Counted from the first letter of the stretch, positions 17,046-25,901 are shown. The stretch: 64,000 bases of DNA from CAXTPV01 sp965276715 (GCA_965276715.1 OZ255622.1:2108001-2172000), one strand, 5' to 3'. The notes: generated by a model not told the origin, from the sequence alone. Numbers and translations: made by a program.

Positions 17046-18791
17046 ATGACCACCGCGCCCGACGGCTATTGGCGCCTGGGCGCCACCCCGGAAGACGTCG
17101 ATCCGTGGTATCTTCATCTCCTGATCGCCACCGAGGACAAGCGTTTCGCGCTGCATCCCGGCGTCGACCCGTTGGCGCTCGCCCGCGCCGCCTGGCAGTT
17201 CGCGACCCACGGCCGCATCGTCTCCGGCGGCTCGACGCTCACCATGCAGGTCGCGCGGTTGCTCACGCCGCACCGTCACGACATGCTGGGCAAGCTCGTC
17301 GACATCGCGCGCGCGCTCCAGCTCGAAGCTCATTTCAGCAAGCGCCGCATCCTCGCGATATATCTCACCCTCGCCCCGATGGGCGGCAACGTCGAAGGCG
17401 TCCGCGCCGGCTCGCTCGCCTGGTTCGGCCATGACCCGCGCCACCTCAGTGGCCCGGAAGCGGCGCTACTGGTCGCCCTGCCGCGCTCGCCGGCCCGCTT
17501 GCGCCCGGGCCATCACCGCCCTTTTCCGGGCGACGCGTTCCACCTCGCCGAACGCTTGCGGTCCGCCGGCCGCTCGGACCTGGTCCACACCACTCTCGAT
17601 GCATCCCTCCAGCGCAATCTCGCCATCCTCGCCGCCGCCGAACGGGTCTGGCAGCCCGACGGCGGCACCATTGCGGCACTGGTCGTGCGAAACGTCGACC
17701 GCGCGATCCTCGCCTATCTCGGTGGCGCGGATCTCTCGGTGCCTGGCGGCATGATCGACATGGTCCGCGCCGTCCGCTCGCCCGGCTCGACCCTCAAGCC
17801 GTTCATCTACGGCATGGCCTTCGACGCCGGCCTGCTCCGCCCCGACACCCTCATCGACGATGCCCGGACCCGCCTCGGCGATTACGCCCCGCACGACTTC
17901 GACGGCGTCTTCCACGGCACTGTCACCGTTCGCGAGGCGCTCCAGCAATCCTACAACCTGCCAGCGGTCGAGACGCTGCAACGCCTCGGCGCGTCCCGCT
18001 TCGCGGCTTCCCTGCGCGCGACGGGCGCCACTTTCGTCCTGCCGCGTGACGCCGCCGCCTCTCTTCCAGTCGCTCTCGGTGGCGTCGGGATCCGGCTCCA
18101 GGATCTCGCCACCCTCTATGCGGGGCTTGCCGATGGCGGCCGCGTGGCCCGGCTTCGGCTGCTCTCATCGGATCCGGCCGGTCCCGGAAACGGATTGCTC
18201 AGCGTGGCGGCCGCCGCCGACATCGGCGACATCCTCGCGGCCATGCCGCTCCCGCTCGGCACCGCGCCCACATCTCGACGGATCGCCTACAAGACGGGCA
18301 CGTCCTTCGGCTTCCGCGATGCCTGGGCGGCCGGGTTCTCCCCTGCCTATACGGTGGTCGTCTGGACCGGACGCTGCGACGGCAGTCCCCGTCCGGGCCA
18401 GTTCGGCGCGAACACCGCCGCTCCCCTGCTGTTCCGGATTTTCGACCTGCTTCCGTCCGAACCCCGGAGCCTGGCCGCCCGGGCCGCCAGCCGCGCCAGC
18501 CCCTTGGCACCCTCCCTAGTCCGCTCGATGGAACCGGCGGGTCCGCGGATCGTCTTTCCGCCTCCCGGCGCCGGCATCGAGGCAAGCGGGACCGACGGCG
18601 CCGTCACCCCGATCGGTCTCGAGGCCGCGGGCGGCGCGCCGCCCTATCGCTGGCTCGCCGATGGAGCGCCCATCCCGTCATCGATCGGCAGCACGTCGAC
18701 CAACTGGTCCCCGCCCGGCATCGGCTTCGCGCACCTCACCGTCCTTGACCGCAATGGCCGCGCCGCCGCCGTCGACGTCCGTGTCCGTTAG
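17046..18791 (+). CDS. pbpC: Penicillin-binding protein 1C, 5'-truncated or with non-canonical start
   Basis: Bifunctional peptidoglycan synthase: a glycosyltransferase-51 domain (ATEDKRFALHPGV with the catalytic Glu, then SGGSTLTMQVARLL) followed by a transpeptidase with GSTLKPF (Ser-x-x-Lys), QQSYNLP and YKTGTSFG (KTG), and a short C-terminal PbpC domain. From the ATG at 17046 the 581-residue product lacks the N-terminal anchor and the strand before the GT domain. Yet the same frame upstream reads LLFLLLDHVFPPDLARYDAR and on to this ATG, which matches the family N-terminus but has no ATG, GTG or TTG before it. The anchor therefore seems cut off at the palindromic repeat. It pairs with the macroglobulin gene; the stop overlaps the convergent monooxygenase gene by 4 bases. 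Confidence 0.85.
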   Translation: MTTAPDGYWRLGATPEDVDPWYLHLLIATEDKRFALHPGVDPLALARAAWQFATHGRIVSGGSTLTMQVARLLTPHRHDMLGKLVDIARALQLEAHFSKRRILAIYLTLAPMGGNVEGVRAGSLAWFGHDPRHLSGPEAALLVALPRSPARLRPGHHRPFPGDAFHLAERLRSAGRSDLVHTTLDASLQRNLAILAAAERVWQPDGGTIAALVVRNVDRAILAYLGGADLSVPGGMIDMVRAVRSPGSTLKPFIYGMAFDAGLLRPDTLIDDARTRLGDYAPHDFDGVFHGTVTVREALQQSYNLPAVETLQRLGASRFAASLRATGATFVLPRDAAASLPVALGGVGIRLQDLATLYAGLADGGRVARLRLLSSDPAGPGNGLLSVAAAADIGDILAAMPLPLGTAPTSRRIAYKTGTSFGFRDAWAAGFSPAYTVVVWTGRCDGSPRPGQFGANTAAPLLFRIFDLLPSEPRSLAARAASRASPLAPSLVRSMEPAGPRIVFPPPGAGIEASGTDGAVTPIGLEAAGGAPPYRWLADGAPIPSSIGSTSTNWSPPGIGFAHLTVLDRNGRAAAVDVRVR

Positions 18792-19078
18792 CCCGGGACG
18801 CCCGCGACAGGCTCCGTCATGGTCCTCGACCCCATCCCGGTGATCAGCGCGCGTCCCTTCGTCAGCGCCTCGCGGACCGCCGGACGCTCGAGCGACGCCG
18901 CGTGGCTCGCGTGGTCCGTCCACACCTCCGTGACCCACAGCGCGTCGTCACGGGCAGCGTCCCTGGCGATGACATAGCTCAGGCAGCCCGGCATGCCTCG
19001 GGTGGCCGCGGCAAGGATCCCCGCAAGCTCGTCGCGTTGCGCCGGCTTGGTCATGAATTGGCTGATCAGCCCGAACAT
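18788..19078 (-). CDS. Antibiotic biosynthesis monooxygenase (ABM)-domain protein
   Basis: A 96-residue single ferredoxin-like ABM domain: MFGLISQFMTKPAQRDEL at the start, GCLSYVIARDAARDDALWVTEVW in the core strands and HAASLERPAVREAL near the end, typical of small quinol monooxygenase/heme-degrading-type dimers. The ATG at 19078 is chosen because it begins the domain and is preceded by GAGGGAAAGG; the frame is open further upstream but that part is not family-like. It stands alone and is convergent with pbpC. The substrate cannot be told from sequence. Confidence 0.85.
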   Translation of the reverse strand: MFGLISQFMTKPAQRDELAGILAAATRGMPGCLSYVIARDAARDDALWVTEVWTDHASHAASLERPAVREALTKGRALITGMGSRTMTEPVAGVPG

Positions 19079-19480
19079 CGGCCTTTCCCTCGATGGCGAG
19101 CGCACAACGGGCGCGCCGCGGACTGGGCTATCATCAAGGCTCATCCGCTTCCGAAGGAAATCGCGAACGTGTCTTTCCGCCAACAATTTCAAATGCCGAA
19201 CCACCGCCACGAACCTCGCCAATGCAGATGTCCGGTCCGCGCGCGGGTCGACCAGCTCCCGCTCTTCGGCCCTCACACGTCGTGAACCGCCCGGATTTTC
19301 GCGGCGTCTTCCACCAGTAATTTCAAGTGCCGATCCGGCAGCGATTCGGCGGCGATGCGCACAAAAGTATTATATCGGAGCCTCAATCCAGGTAGTTATG
19401 TGGTATCATTGCTTTATCATCATGCCCACAACAACGGTGGTCGCGCCTCCTCGCGCGTCCGAAAAACGGAGGAAGTCCGG
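19079..19480. other. Intergenic region with a degenerate direct repeat
   Basis: No confident gene. Two 23-base segments, 19180-19202 and 19314-19336, match at 19 positions. Read on the minus strand both encode RHLKLL followed by V/A-E, and the rightmost copy sits in a 29-codon frame ending at a stop (DRHLKLLVEDAAKIRAVHDV). They may be remnants of a duplicated, decayed gene. The right part (19360-19440) is AT-richer and probably holds the promoter of the sugar transporter. Confidence 0.4.
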
Positions 19481-20566
19481 GTGAATCGAAACATGTGGCG
19501 GCTGATGGGCGCGGTCGCTCTGCTCCCAGGCCTCGCCCTCGGGATGGCTGGGCGGGCGGCGGCGGCGTCGATCTCGAACGTCAAGGTGGCCTTCCTGATG
19601 CCCGACGAGGCCTCGACCCGCTACGAGGAGCATGATCGTCCCGGGTTCGTCGCCGAGATGAAGAAGCTCTGCCCGACCTGCACCGTTCTCTACCAGAACG
19701 CGGACGCCGATCCGTCGCGCCAGCAGCAGCAGTTCAATTCGGTCATCTCGCAAGGCGCCAAGGCGATCGTGATGGACCCGGTCGACTCCAGCGCCGCCGC
19801 CTCCCTCGTCAAGCAGGCACAGGGCCAGGGCATCAAGGTCATCGCGTACGACCGGCCGATCCCGTCCGCCAAGGCCGACTACTACGTCTCCTTCAACAAC
19901 GAGCAGATCGGCAAGACCATCGCCCAGTCGCTCGTGCGCCACCTCAAGGCCGAGCACGTGCCGCACAGCGCCGACGGCGTGCTCGAGGTCAACGGATCGC
20001 CCACCGACGCCGCCGCCGGCCTGATCAAGAAGGGCATCCACGAAGGCCTTGCCGGCAGCGGCTACAAGACGCTCGCCGAATACGACACCCCCGACTGGGT
20101 CCCAACCAAGGCCCAGCAATGGGTCAGCGGCCAGGTCTCGCGCTTCGGCAAGAAGATCGTGGGCGTCGTCGCGGCCAACGACGGCACCGCCGGCGGCTCG
20201 ATCGCGGCCTTCAAGGCGGCCGGCGTCGACCCGGTCCCGCCCGTGACCGGCAACGACGCCACCATCGCCGGCTTGCAGCTCATCATCGCCGGCGACCAGT
20301 ACAACACCATCAACAAGCCGAGCGAGATCGTGGCTGCCGCCGCGGCCAACGTTGCCATCGCGCTTCTTGAAGGCCAGTCGCCCAAATCGACCACGACCCT
20401 GTTCGACACACCCACGCAGCTCTTCACGCCGACCCTGATCACCGCCGAGAACCTCAAGAGCGAGATCGTCGGCAAGATGATCAACGGCAAGCCGATCGAG
20501 TCCGCCTCGGTGCTGTGCACCGGCCGCTATGCCGATGGCTGCACCAAGCTCGGCATCAGCCAGTGA
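19481..20566 (+). CDS. Sugar ABC transporter, periplasmic binding protein (XylF/RbsB type)
   Basis: 361-residue periplasmic sugar-binding protein. The signal peptide runs through GLALGMAGRAAAA. The mature part starts KVAFLMPDEASTRYEEHDRPGF, the hallmark of xylose-type binding proteins, with the paired-domain features QGAKAIVMDPVDSSAAASL, IAYDRPI, and GVVAANDGTAGGSIAAFKAAG. The GTG at 19481 is used because GGAGGAAG lies 8-12 bases before it; the ATG at 19493 is an alternative. ATPase and permease genes follow, forming one transport system. A stem-loop after the stop probably limits transcription into them. The sugar is likely a pentose, by family resemblance only. Confidence 0.92.
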   Translation: MNRNMWRLMGAVALLPGLALGMAGRAAAASISNVKVAFLMPDEASTRYEEHDRPGFVAEMKKLCPTCTVLYQNADADPSRQQQQFNSVISQGAKAIVMDPVDSSAAASLVKQAQGQGIKVIAYDRPIPSAKADYYVSFNNEQIGKTIAQSLVRHLKAEHVPHSADGVLEVNGSPTDAAAGLIKKGIHEGLAGSGYKTLAEYDTPDWVPTKAQQWVSGQVSRFGKKIVGVVAANDGTAGGSIAAFKAAGVDPVPPVTGNDATIAGLQLIIAGDQYNTINKPSEIVAAAAANVAIALLEGQSPKSTTTLFDTPTQLFTPTLITAENLKSEIVGKMINGKPIESASVLCTGRYADGCTKLGISQ

Positions 20567-20569
20567 AAA

Positions 20570-20611
20570 CCGCCGTCCGGTGCCAAAAAGGTACCGGGCG
20601 GTCTCCTTTTT
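20570..20611 (+). terminator. Intercistronic stem-loop / partial terminator
   Basis: CCGCC-GT-CCGGTGCC pairs with GGTACCGGGCGG across an AAAAA loop, with one mismatch and a 2-base bulge, followed at 20607-20611 by five T. Placed between the binding-protein and ATPase genes, it fits the common scheme that keeps binding-protein mRNA more abundant than the rest of the operon. Confidence 0.7.
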
Positions 20612-20651
20612 GTGCGTTCGACATCCTCGTATCCGGTTAGGCTAGTCCCGC

Positions 20652-21470
20652 ATGACAGAGACGCTTGAGCAACCGGTGCCCGCGGGCGAGCTGGTGCTCA
20701 GCCTGCGCGGCGTCTCCAAGCATTTTGGCGCGGTCTCCGCGCTGACCGACATCGATCTCGACGTCCATGCCGGTGAGGTCGTGGCCCTCGTGGGCGACAA
20801 CGGCGCCGGCAAGTCCACCCTGGTCAAGATCCTCGCCGGCGTGCACCAGGCGAGCGCCGGGACGATGGCGTTCCGCGGCAAGGAGGTCACGCTGGCCGAC
20901 CCCGCCGCGTCGCTTGCACTCGGCATCGCCACCGTCTTCCAGGACCTCGCGCTGTGCGAGAACCTCGACGTCGTCGCCAACATCTTCCTCGGCAAGGAGC
21001 TGCTGCCGATGCAGCTCGACGAGGTCTCGATGGAGACCCGCGCCTGGACGCTGCTGCGCGAACTGTCGGCCCGCATTCCGAGCGTTCGCGAGACCGTCTC
21101 CTCGCTCTCGGGCGGTCAGCGTCAGACGGTCGCCATCGCCCGCTCGCTGCTGCTCGATCCCAAGTTGATCCTGCTCGACGAGCCCACCGCCGCACTAGGC
21201 GTGGCGCAGACCGCCGAGGTCCTCGACCTCATCGAGCGCGTCCGCGAGCGCGGCCTCGGCGTGGTCATGATCAGCCACAACATGGAGGACGTCCGCGCCG
21301 TCGCCGACCGCATCGTCGTGCTCAGGCTCGGCCGCAACAACGGCATCTTCTATCCCGACGCCTCGAACCAGGAACTGGTCAGCGCCATCACCGGCGCGTC
21401 CGACAATTCCGTCTCCCGCCGATCCGGACGGCGGGCCCAACGTGAACTCGCGCAGGGAGAGCGGCCGTGA
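20652..21470 (+). CDS. Sugar ABC transporter, ATP-binding protein (single ABC domain)
   Basis: 272 residues with one complete nucleotide-binding domain: Walker A GDNGAGKST, Q-loop in TVFQDLALCENL, signature LSGGQRQ, Walker B LILLDEPTAAL, and the switch His in MISHNMEDV. Many sugar importers of this class (XylG, RbsA) carry two fused ABC domains; this one has a single domain like FrcA, so it should work as a homodimer. The start ATG lies after the stem-loop terminator of the binding-protein gene, and the stop overlaps the permease GTG (GTGA). Confidence 0.94.
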   Translation: MTETLEQPVPAGELVLSLRGVSKHFGAVSALTDIDLDVHAGEVVALVGDNGAGKSTLVKILAGVHQASAGTMAFRGKEVTLADPAASLALGIATVFQDLALCENLDVVANIFLGKELLPMQLDEVSMETRAWTLLRELSARIPSVRETVSSLSGGQRQTVAIARSLLLDPKLILLDEPTAALGVAQTAEVLDLIERVRERGLGVVMISHNMEDVRAVADRIVVLRLGRNNGIFYPDASNQELVSAITGASDNSVSRRSGRRAQRELAQGERP

Positions 21471-22726
21471 CCGGCGACGTCAAGAATGCCTCGCCGGTCG
21501 AGAAGCTGCTCGATCGCAGCGACGAGCGGGTCAAGCACGCGACAGGAGTGGGCGGTGCGATCAGCGCCTTCTACGACCGGGTCCGCGCGGGCGAACTCGG
21601 CGCGCTTCCGGTCGTGGTCGGCCTCGCGATCATCTGGACCGTGTTCGAGAGCCTCAACCCGGTCTTTCTCTCGAGCAACAATCTCGTCAACCTGCTCTTC
21701 GACAGCTCGACCGTCGGCGTGATCTCGCTCGGGATCGTCTGCATCCTGATGGTGGGCGAGATCGACCTCTCGGTCGGATCGGTCAGTGGGTTCGCCTCCG
21801 CTCTCGTCGGCGTTCTTTGGGTCAACCAGGGCTGGCCGGTCGTGCTCGCGATCCCGGCCGCCATGATCGCCGGCGCGGTGATCGGTTTCCTCTACGCATT
21901 CCTGTTCAATCGGTTCGGGATGCCGAGCTTCGTCTCGACGCTCGCTGGCCTGCTCGCCATCCTCGGCTTGCAGCTCTACATCCTGGGCGAAAGCGGGTCG
22001 ATCAACTTGCCATACGGCTCGCCGGTGGTGAATTTCGGCCAGTCGCTGTTCCTTCCGCACATCGCGGCCTATGTCGTCGCCGCCCTCCCGGGAATCCTGA
22101 CGTTCGCCAACGGCAGCCGGACCGCGACCCGCCGTCATGCCGCGGGCCTGTCCGCGCAGTCGATCAACACGCTGCTTGTCCAGGCCCTCTCGATCACCGT
22201 GCTGCTCGAACTCATCGTGTTCTATCTGAACCAGGACCGCGGCGTGCCGTGGATGTTCGGCCTGTTCGTGGCTCTCGTGATCGCCCTGAACTATGCGTTG
22301 ACGCGGACGAAATGGGGCCGCTGGATCACCGCCGTCGGCGGCAATCGCGAAGCCGCGCGCCGCGCCGGCATCAATGTCCGGCTGATCTACACCAGCGCCT
22401 TCGTCCTGTGTTCGGTGCTGGCCGCACTCGGCGGCGTCCTCTCCTCAGCCCGTCTCGCCTCGGCCAGCCAGCAGGCCGGCACGGGTGACGTCAACCTCGA
22501 CGCCATCGCCGCCGCAGTCATCGGCGGCACGAGCCTGTTCGGCGGACGCGGCAGCGCGTATTCGGCACTGCTCGGCATCATCGTCATCGAGTCGATCGCG
22601 AGCGGCTTGACGCTGCTCGATCTGTCGTCCTCGCTCCGTTACATGATCACCGGCGGCGTGCTCGCGATCGCGGTCATCGTCGACAGCCTCGCCCGCAGGT
22701 CGCGCGTCTCGCACGGCCGCGCCTGA
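21467..22726 (+). CDS. Sugar ABC transporter, permease (XylH/RbsC family)
   Basis: 419-residue inner-membrane permease with about ten hydrophobic helices. GEIDLSVGSV and FGMPSFVSTLAGLL, and near the end AVIGGTSLFGGRGS, are signature segments of the branched-chain/ribose-type permease superfamily. The N-terminal cytoplasmic part (first 45 residues) is longer than in RbsC, as in XylH. The GTG start overlaps the ATPase stop, so expression is coupled. Together with the two upstream genes it makes a full importer. Confidence 0.94.
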   Translation: MTGDVKNASPVEKLLDRSDERVKHATGVGGAISAFYDRVRAGELGALPVVVGLAIIWTVFESLNPVFLSSNNLVNLLFDSSTVGVISLGIVCILMVGEIDLSVGSVSGFASALVGVLWVNQGWPVVLAIPAAMIAGAVIGFLYAFLFNRFGMPSFVSTLAGLLAILGLQLYILGESGSINLPYGSPVVNFGQSLFLPHIAAYVVAALPGILTFANGSRTATRRHAAGLSAQSINTLLVQALSITVLLELIVFYLNQDRGVPWMFGLFVALVIALNYALTRTKWGRWITAVGGNREAARRAGINVRLIYTSAFVLCSVLAALGGVLSSARLASASQQAGTGDVNLDAIAAAVIGGTSLFGGRGSAYSALLGIIVIESIASGLTLLDLSSSLRYMITGGVLAIAVIVDSLARRSRVSHGRA

Positions 22727-22842
22727 ACCGGCCCGCACACCAACCGAAGCGATCGAGGTTGCCAACTCGCTGGACTCGATCAAGGTGCTCCTCACGTCCC
22801 CGACTTGATCCCGTCCCGGCACCCGGACTGAGAGGCTTCTCG

Positions 22843-23373
22843 ATGCGCACGATCTGGCTGGCGCTGACCGCTTCGCTCATCCCGATGCAGGTCTTGGCCT
22901 CCGCCACGGGCAGCGGCCCGGTGGAGCTTGCGGCCCAACCCGGCACGTCCCTCGACCAGAGCGCCCGCTCGCTCGAGGCCCACGACATCGCCCAGTCCGT
23001 GGCTCACGGCGAGCAGCCGCTGGTCCTGATCGGATCGGCGCGCCTTTCCACGCGTCACGCGGCGCCGGCTGCGCTGTTCGTCCAGCTCCAGTCGGCCGCC
23101 CTGTGCGGGTCCGCGGGCTGCGACACGTCGGTCTTCCTCGACCACCAGGGGGAGTGGCACCGCGTGCTCGATTCGGTCAGCGGACCAATCACCGTCCTGC
23201 CGCACTGGCACGGCCACATGCACGATCTGTTGGTCGGCACCAATGACCGCTGGATCTGGGCCGCGAACGCCTACCGCGATACCGTCGCCGCCCCGCAACT
23301 TACCGGCCTCAAGCGCTCGGTCGAGCGCCACCAGGCCGCGGTCGCCAAGGGAGACGCACCCCCACCGAAATGA
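22843..23373 (+). CDS. Secreted protein of unknown function
   Basis: 176 residues beginning with a signal peptide (MRTIWLALTASLIPMQVLA, probable cut before SATG). The mature part contains GEQPLVLIGSARLSTRHAAPALF-like beta segments, a Cys pair in CGSAGCDTSVF that may form a disulfide, and a His-rich HWHGHMHD stretch that could bind metal. The ATG at 22843 follows GAGAGG; an open frame further upstream has no sensible N-terminus. No family recognised. It stands between the sugar transporter and tRNA-Gly. Confidence 0.7.
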   Translation: MRTIWLALTASLIPMQVLASATGSGPVELAAQPGTSLDQSARSLEAHDIAQSVAHGEQPLVLIGSARLSTRHAAPAALFVQLQSAALCGSAGCDTSVFLDHQGEWHRVLDSVSGPITVLPHWHGHMHDLLVGTNDRWIWAANAYRDTVAAPQLTGLKRSVERHQAAVAKGDAPPPK

Positions 23374-23379
23374 TGAAAC

Positions 23380-23453
23380 TGGAGCGGGCGAAGGGAATCG
23401 AACCCTCGTATGCAGCTTGGGAAGCTGCCGTTCTACCATTGAACTACACCCGC
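23380..23453 (-). tRNA. tRNA-Gly (anticodon CCC)
   Basis: Minus-strand cloverleaf of 74 bases with encoded CCA. Acceptor GCGGGTG pairs with CGCCCGC, anticodon stem GCAGC/GCTGC encloses the loop TTCCCAA (anticodon CCC), and the T arm has GGTTCGATTCC. Discriminator base is T (U). It reads GGG codons. Confidence 0.96.
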
Positions 23454-23524
23454 AACACTTCCAGCATATGCCAGCACCGACGGCCGCTCAAGCTGGCGCA
23501 CGTCGGCCCGACCGAAGAGGGCCC

Positions 23525-24739
23525 ATGACCGGATCAGATCCATCGCCTCGAACCGCAACCGCGCTCGTTCACGCCGGCACGACGCGCAGTTCCTTCGGGG
23601 AGACGACCGAAGCGCTGTTCCTGACGTCGGGGTTCGTCTACGACAACGCGGCACAGGCCGAGGCGACGTTCGCCGGCACCGAAGCCCATTACCAGTATTC
23701 GCGGTTCGGCAACCCGACGGTCGCCATGCTCGAGGAGCGGCTCGCCGCTGTCGAGGGTGCGCAAGCGTGCCGGGCAACGGCCACCGGAATGGCCGCCGTG
23801 CATGCGTCCATGCTCTGCCACCTGCGAACCGGCGACCATGTCGTCGCCTCCCGCGCGCTGTTCGGGAGCTGCTTCTGGATCGTGAGCGAACTGCTCGGCC
23901 GCTACGGCATCACCCACGAATTCGTCGATGGCGGCGATCTCGACCAATGGGACCAGGCGCTGTCGCGCCCTACGTCGATGGTCCTGCTCGAGACGCCGTC
24001 GAACCCGATGCTCGACATCCTCGACCTTCGCGCGATCTGCGCGCTGGCGCATCGTGCGGGCGCGCTCGTCGTGGTCGACAACGTCTTTGCGACCCCGCTG
24101 CTCCAGCGCCCGCTCGCGTTAGGCGCCGACATCGTCGTCTATTCCGCGACCAAGCATATCGATGGGCAGGGACGCGTGCTCGGCGGCGCCGTGCTCGGAC
24201 GTCGCCAATGGATCGAGGAGACGTTGCAGCCCTTCCTGCGCAACACCGGCCCGGCACTCTCGCCGTTCAACGCCTGGCTCCTGCTCAAGGGCATGGAGAC
24301 GATGGCGCTTCGGGTCGAGGCGGCACAGTCGCGTGCGTCGCGCATCGCCGACTACCTCGCCAGGCGTCCGGGGATCGTGCGTGTCAGCTACCCTTTCCGG
24401 GACGATCATCCGCAAGCTGTCCTGGCGCGCGCCCAGATGAGCGGCGGCGGCACGCTCGTGACGTTCGAGGTCGAGGGTGGCAAGGAGGCGGCCTTCCGGT
24501 TCCTCGACAGCCTCCGGCTGATCGCGATCTCCAACAATCTCGGCGACAGCAAATCGCTCGCGACGCATCCCGCCACCACCACGCACATGAAGATCGGAGC
24601 CGAACAGCGCCAGCGTCTCAACATCGGTGACGGCGTGATCCGGCTCTCGATCGGCCTCGAGGACGTGGACGATCTGATCGATGATCTGCAACTTGGTCTG
24701 GCCTCGCTCGCTCCCCATCAACAGCCCGACGGGCGATGA
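23525..24739 (+). CDS. metZ: O-succinylhomoserine sulfhydrylase
   Basis: PLP enzyme of the Cys/Met metabolism family that makes homocysteine from an activated homoserine and sulfide. The 404-residue protein shows the N-terminal HAGTTRSSFGETTEALFLTSG typical of MetZ, YSRFGNPT, ETPSNPMLDI, the PLP lysine in YSATKHIDGQGR, and SLGD-type SNNLGDSKSLATHPATTTH near the end. Start ATG at 23525, shortly after tRNA-Gly. apaG begins inside its stop (ATGA). I looked for a SAM-II type riboswitch in the 70-base leader and saw none. Confidence 0.95.
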   Translation: MTGSDPSPRTATALVHAGTTRSSFGETTEALFLTSGFVYDNAAQAEATFAGTEAHYQYSRFGNPTVAMLEERLAAVEGAQACRATATGMAAVHASMLCHLRTGDHVVASRALFGSCFWIVSELLGRYGITHEFVDGGDLDQWDQALSRPTSMVLLETPSNPMLDILDLRAICALAHRAGALVVVDNVFATPLLQRPLALGADIVVYSATKHIDGQGRVLGGAVLGRRQWIEETLQPFLRNTGPALSPFNAWLLLKGMETMALRVEAAQSRASRIADYLARRPGIVRVSYPFRDDHPQAVLARAQMSGGGTLVTFEVEGGKEAAFRFLDSLRLIAISNNLGDSKSLATHPATTTHMKIGAEQRQRLNIGDGVIRLSIGLEDVDDLIDDLQLGLASLAPHQQPDGR

Positions 24740-25200
24740 GTGGCGCCATTGGGCGTGGGGAGGGTGGCGTGCCGGCCGAACAGCATGACGGGGAAGGCGG
24801 CCCGGGCTTCAGCGAAACCACGCGCGACATCCGCGTCAGCGTCCGGTCGTTCTTCCTCGATGACCAGTCCCAGCCCGATGACCGCCAATATGTCTGGGCC
24901 TATCGCGTCCGGATCGAGAACCACGGCGCCGAGAGCGTCAAGCTGCTGCGGCGGAGCTGGCAGATCACGGACGCCGTCGGACGCACCCAGCATGTGGACG
25001 GCGAGGGGGTCGTCGGCGAACAACCCCTGCTCGAGCCGGGAGAGGCTTTCGAATACACGTCCGGCACGCCGCTCGAGACGCCCACCGGCTTCATGAAGGG
25101 CGCCTACCAGATGGTCGCGACCAGGTCCGGGGAGCGCTTCGACGTGCGCATTCCCGCCTTCAGCCTCGACAGTCCGCACCAGGCAGGGGTCGTGCACTAG
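24736..25200 (+). CDS. apaG: ApaG-domain protein
   Basis: 154 residues; the conserved ApaG beta-sandwich starts at about residue 28 (TTRDIRVSVRSFFLDDQS), with VWAYRVRIENHGAESVKLLRRSWQITDA and the glycine-rich GVVGEQPLLEPGEAFEYTSGTPLETPTG, and ends with VRIPAFSLDSP. The N-terminal 27 residues are Gly-rich and not part of the domain. ApaG proteins are linked to Co2+/Mg2+ resistance and pyrophosphate binding. Translation is coupled to metZ by ATGA. Confidence 0.94.
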   Translation: MSGAIGRGEGGVPAEQHDGEGGPGFSETTRDIRVSVRSFFLDDQSQPDDRQYVWAYRVRIENHGAESVKLLRRSWQITDAVGRTQHVDGEGVVGEQPLLEPGEAFEYTSGTPLETPTGFMKGAYQMVATRSGERFDVRIPAFSLDSPHQAGVVH

Positions 25201-25262
25201 CGCCGATCGGTCACCATGTGTGGCGTCGAAGCCGGCTTCAATTTCGAGACAGGACCAGACCA

Positions 25263-25901
25263 TTGGACATCGTGCCCACTAACGCCAGGGATGAACGCGG
25301 CGACGAGTTGGGCAGGCCCACCCGGGAACAGGCGGAGGCGGCGGTCCGCACCCTCATCCGATGGGCCGGCGACGACCCCGACCGCGAGGGGCTCCGTGAT
25401 ACGCCCGCCCGCGTCACCCGCTCCTACGGCGAGCTTTTCGCCGGCTACGACGAGGATCCGCACGCCCTGCTCGAGCGGACGTTCGACGAGGTCGAAGGCT
25501 ACGACGAGATCGTCCTGCTGCGCGACATCCGGGTCGAAAGCCATTGCGAGCATCACATGGTGCCGATCATCGGCCGGGCCCACGTTGCCTACCTGCCGCG
25601 CAGGCGGGTGGTGGGCATCAGCAAGCTTGCCCGCGTCGTCGAGGCCTACTCCCGGCGGCTGCAGATCCAGGAGAAGCTGACCGCACAGATCGCGGGCGCT
25701 ATCGACGAAGTCCTGCGGCCGTTTGGTGTTGCCGTGATCATTGAGGCGGGGCACCAATGCATGACGACCCGCGGTGTCCACAAGCCGGGCGTCTCGATGG
25801 TGACGAGCCGGATGCTGGGCGCGTTTCGCACCCAGCCGGACACGAGGCGCGAGTTGTTGTCGATGATCGGACCCCGGGGCCGTGACGGGCTGGATTTCTG
25901 A
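25263..25901 (+). CDS. folE: GTP cyclohydrolase I
   Basis: First enzyme of tetrahydrofolate synthesis (GTP to dihydroneopterin triphosphate). Motifs: DDPDREGLRDTPARV, the zinc ligands in SHCEHHMVPIIGRAHVAYLP (Cys and His), GISKLARVVEAYSRRLQ, and the second zinc cysteine in GHQCMTTRGVHKPG. About 212 residues from the TTG at 25263; a GTG at 25272 or a GTG at 25218 are other possible starts. It follows apaG by about 60 bases and precedes manC by 15. Confidence 0.95.
   Translation: MDIVPTNARDERGDELGRPTREQAEAAVRTLIRWAGDDPDREGLRDTPARVTRSYGELFAGYDEDPHALLERTFDEVEGYDEIVLLRDIRVESHCEHHMVPIIGRAHVAYLPRRRVVGISKLARVVEAYSRRLQIQEKLTAQIAGAIDEVLRPFGVAVIIEAGHQCMTTRGVHKPGVSMVTSRMLGAFRTQPDTRRELLSMIGPRGRDGLDF

Noticed and set aside
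23380..23453. tRNA-Gly as an integration site
   Set aside because: No integrase or repeated 3' end lies nearby; the only matching repeat pair belongs to tRNA-Ser.
23454..23524. SAM-II riboswitch upstream of metZ
   Set aside because: The 70-base leader lacks the conserved pairing and core bases.
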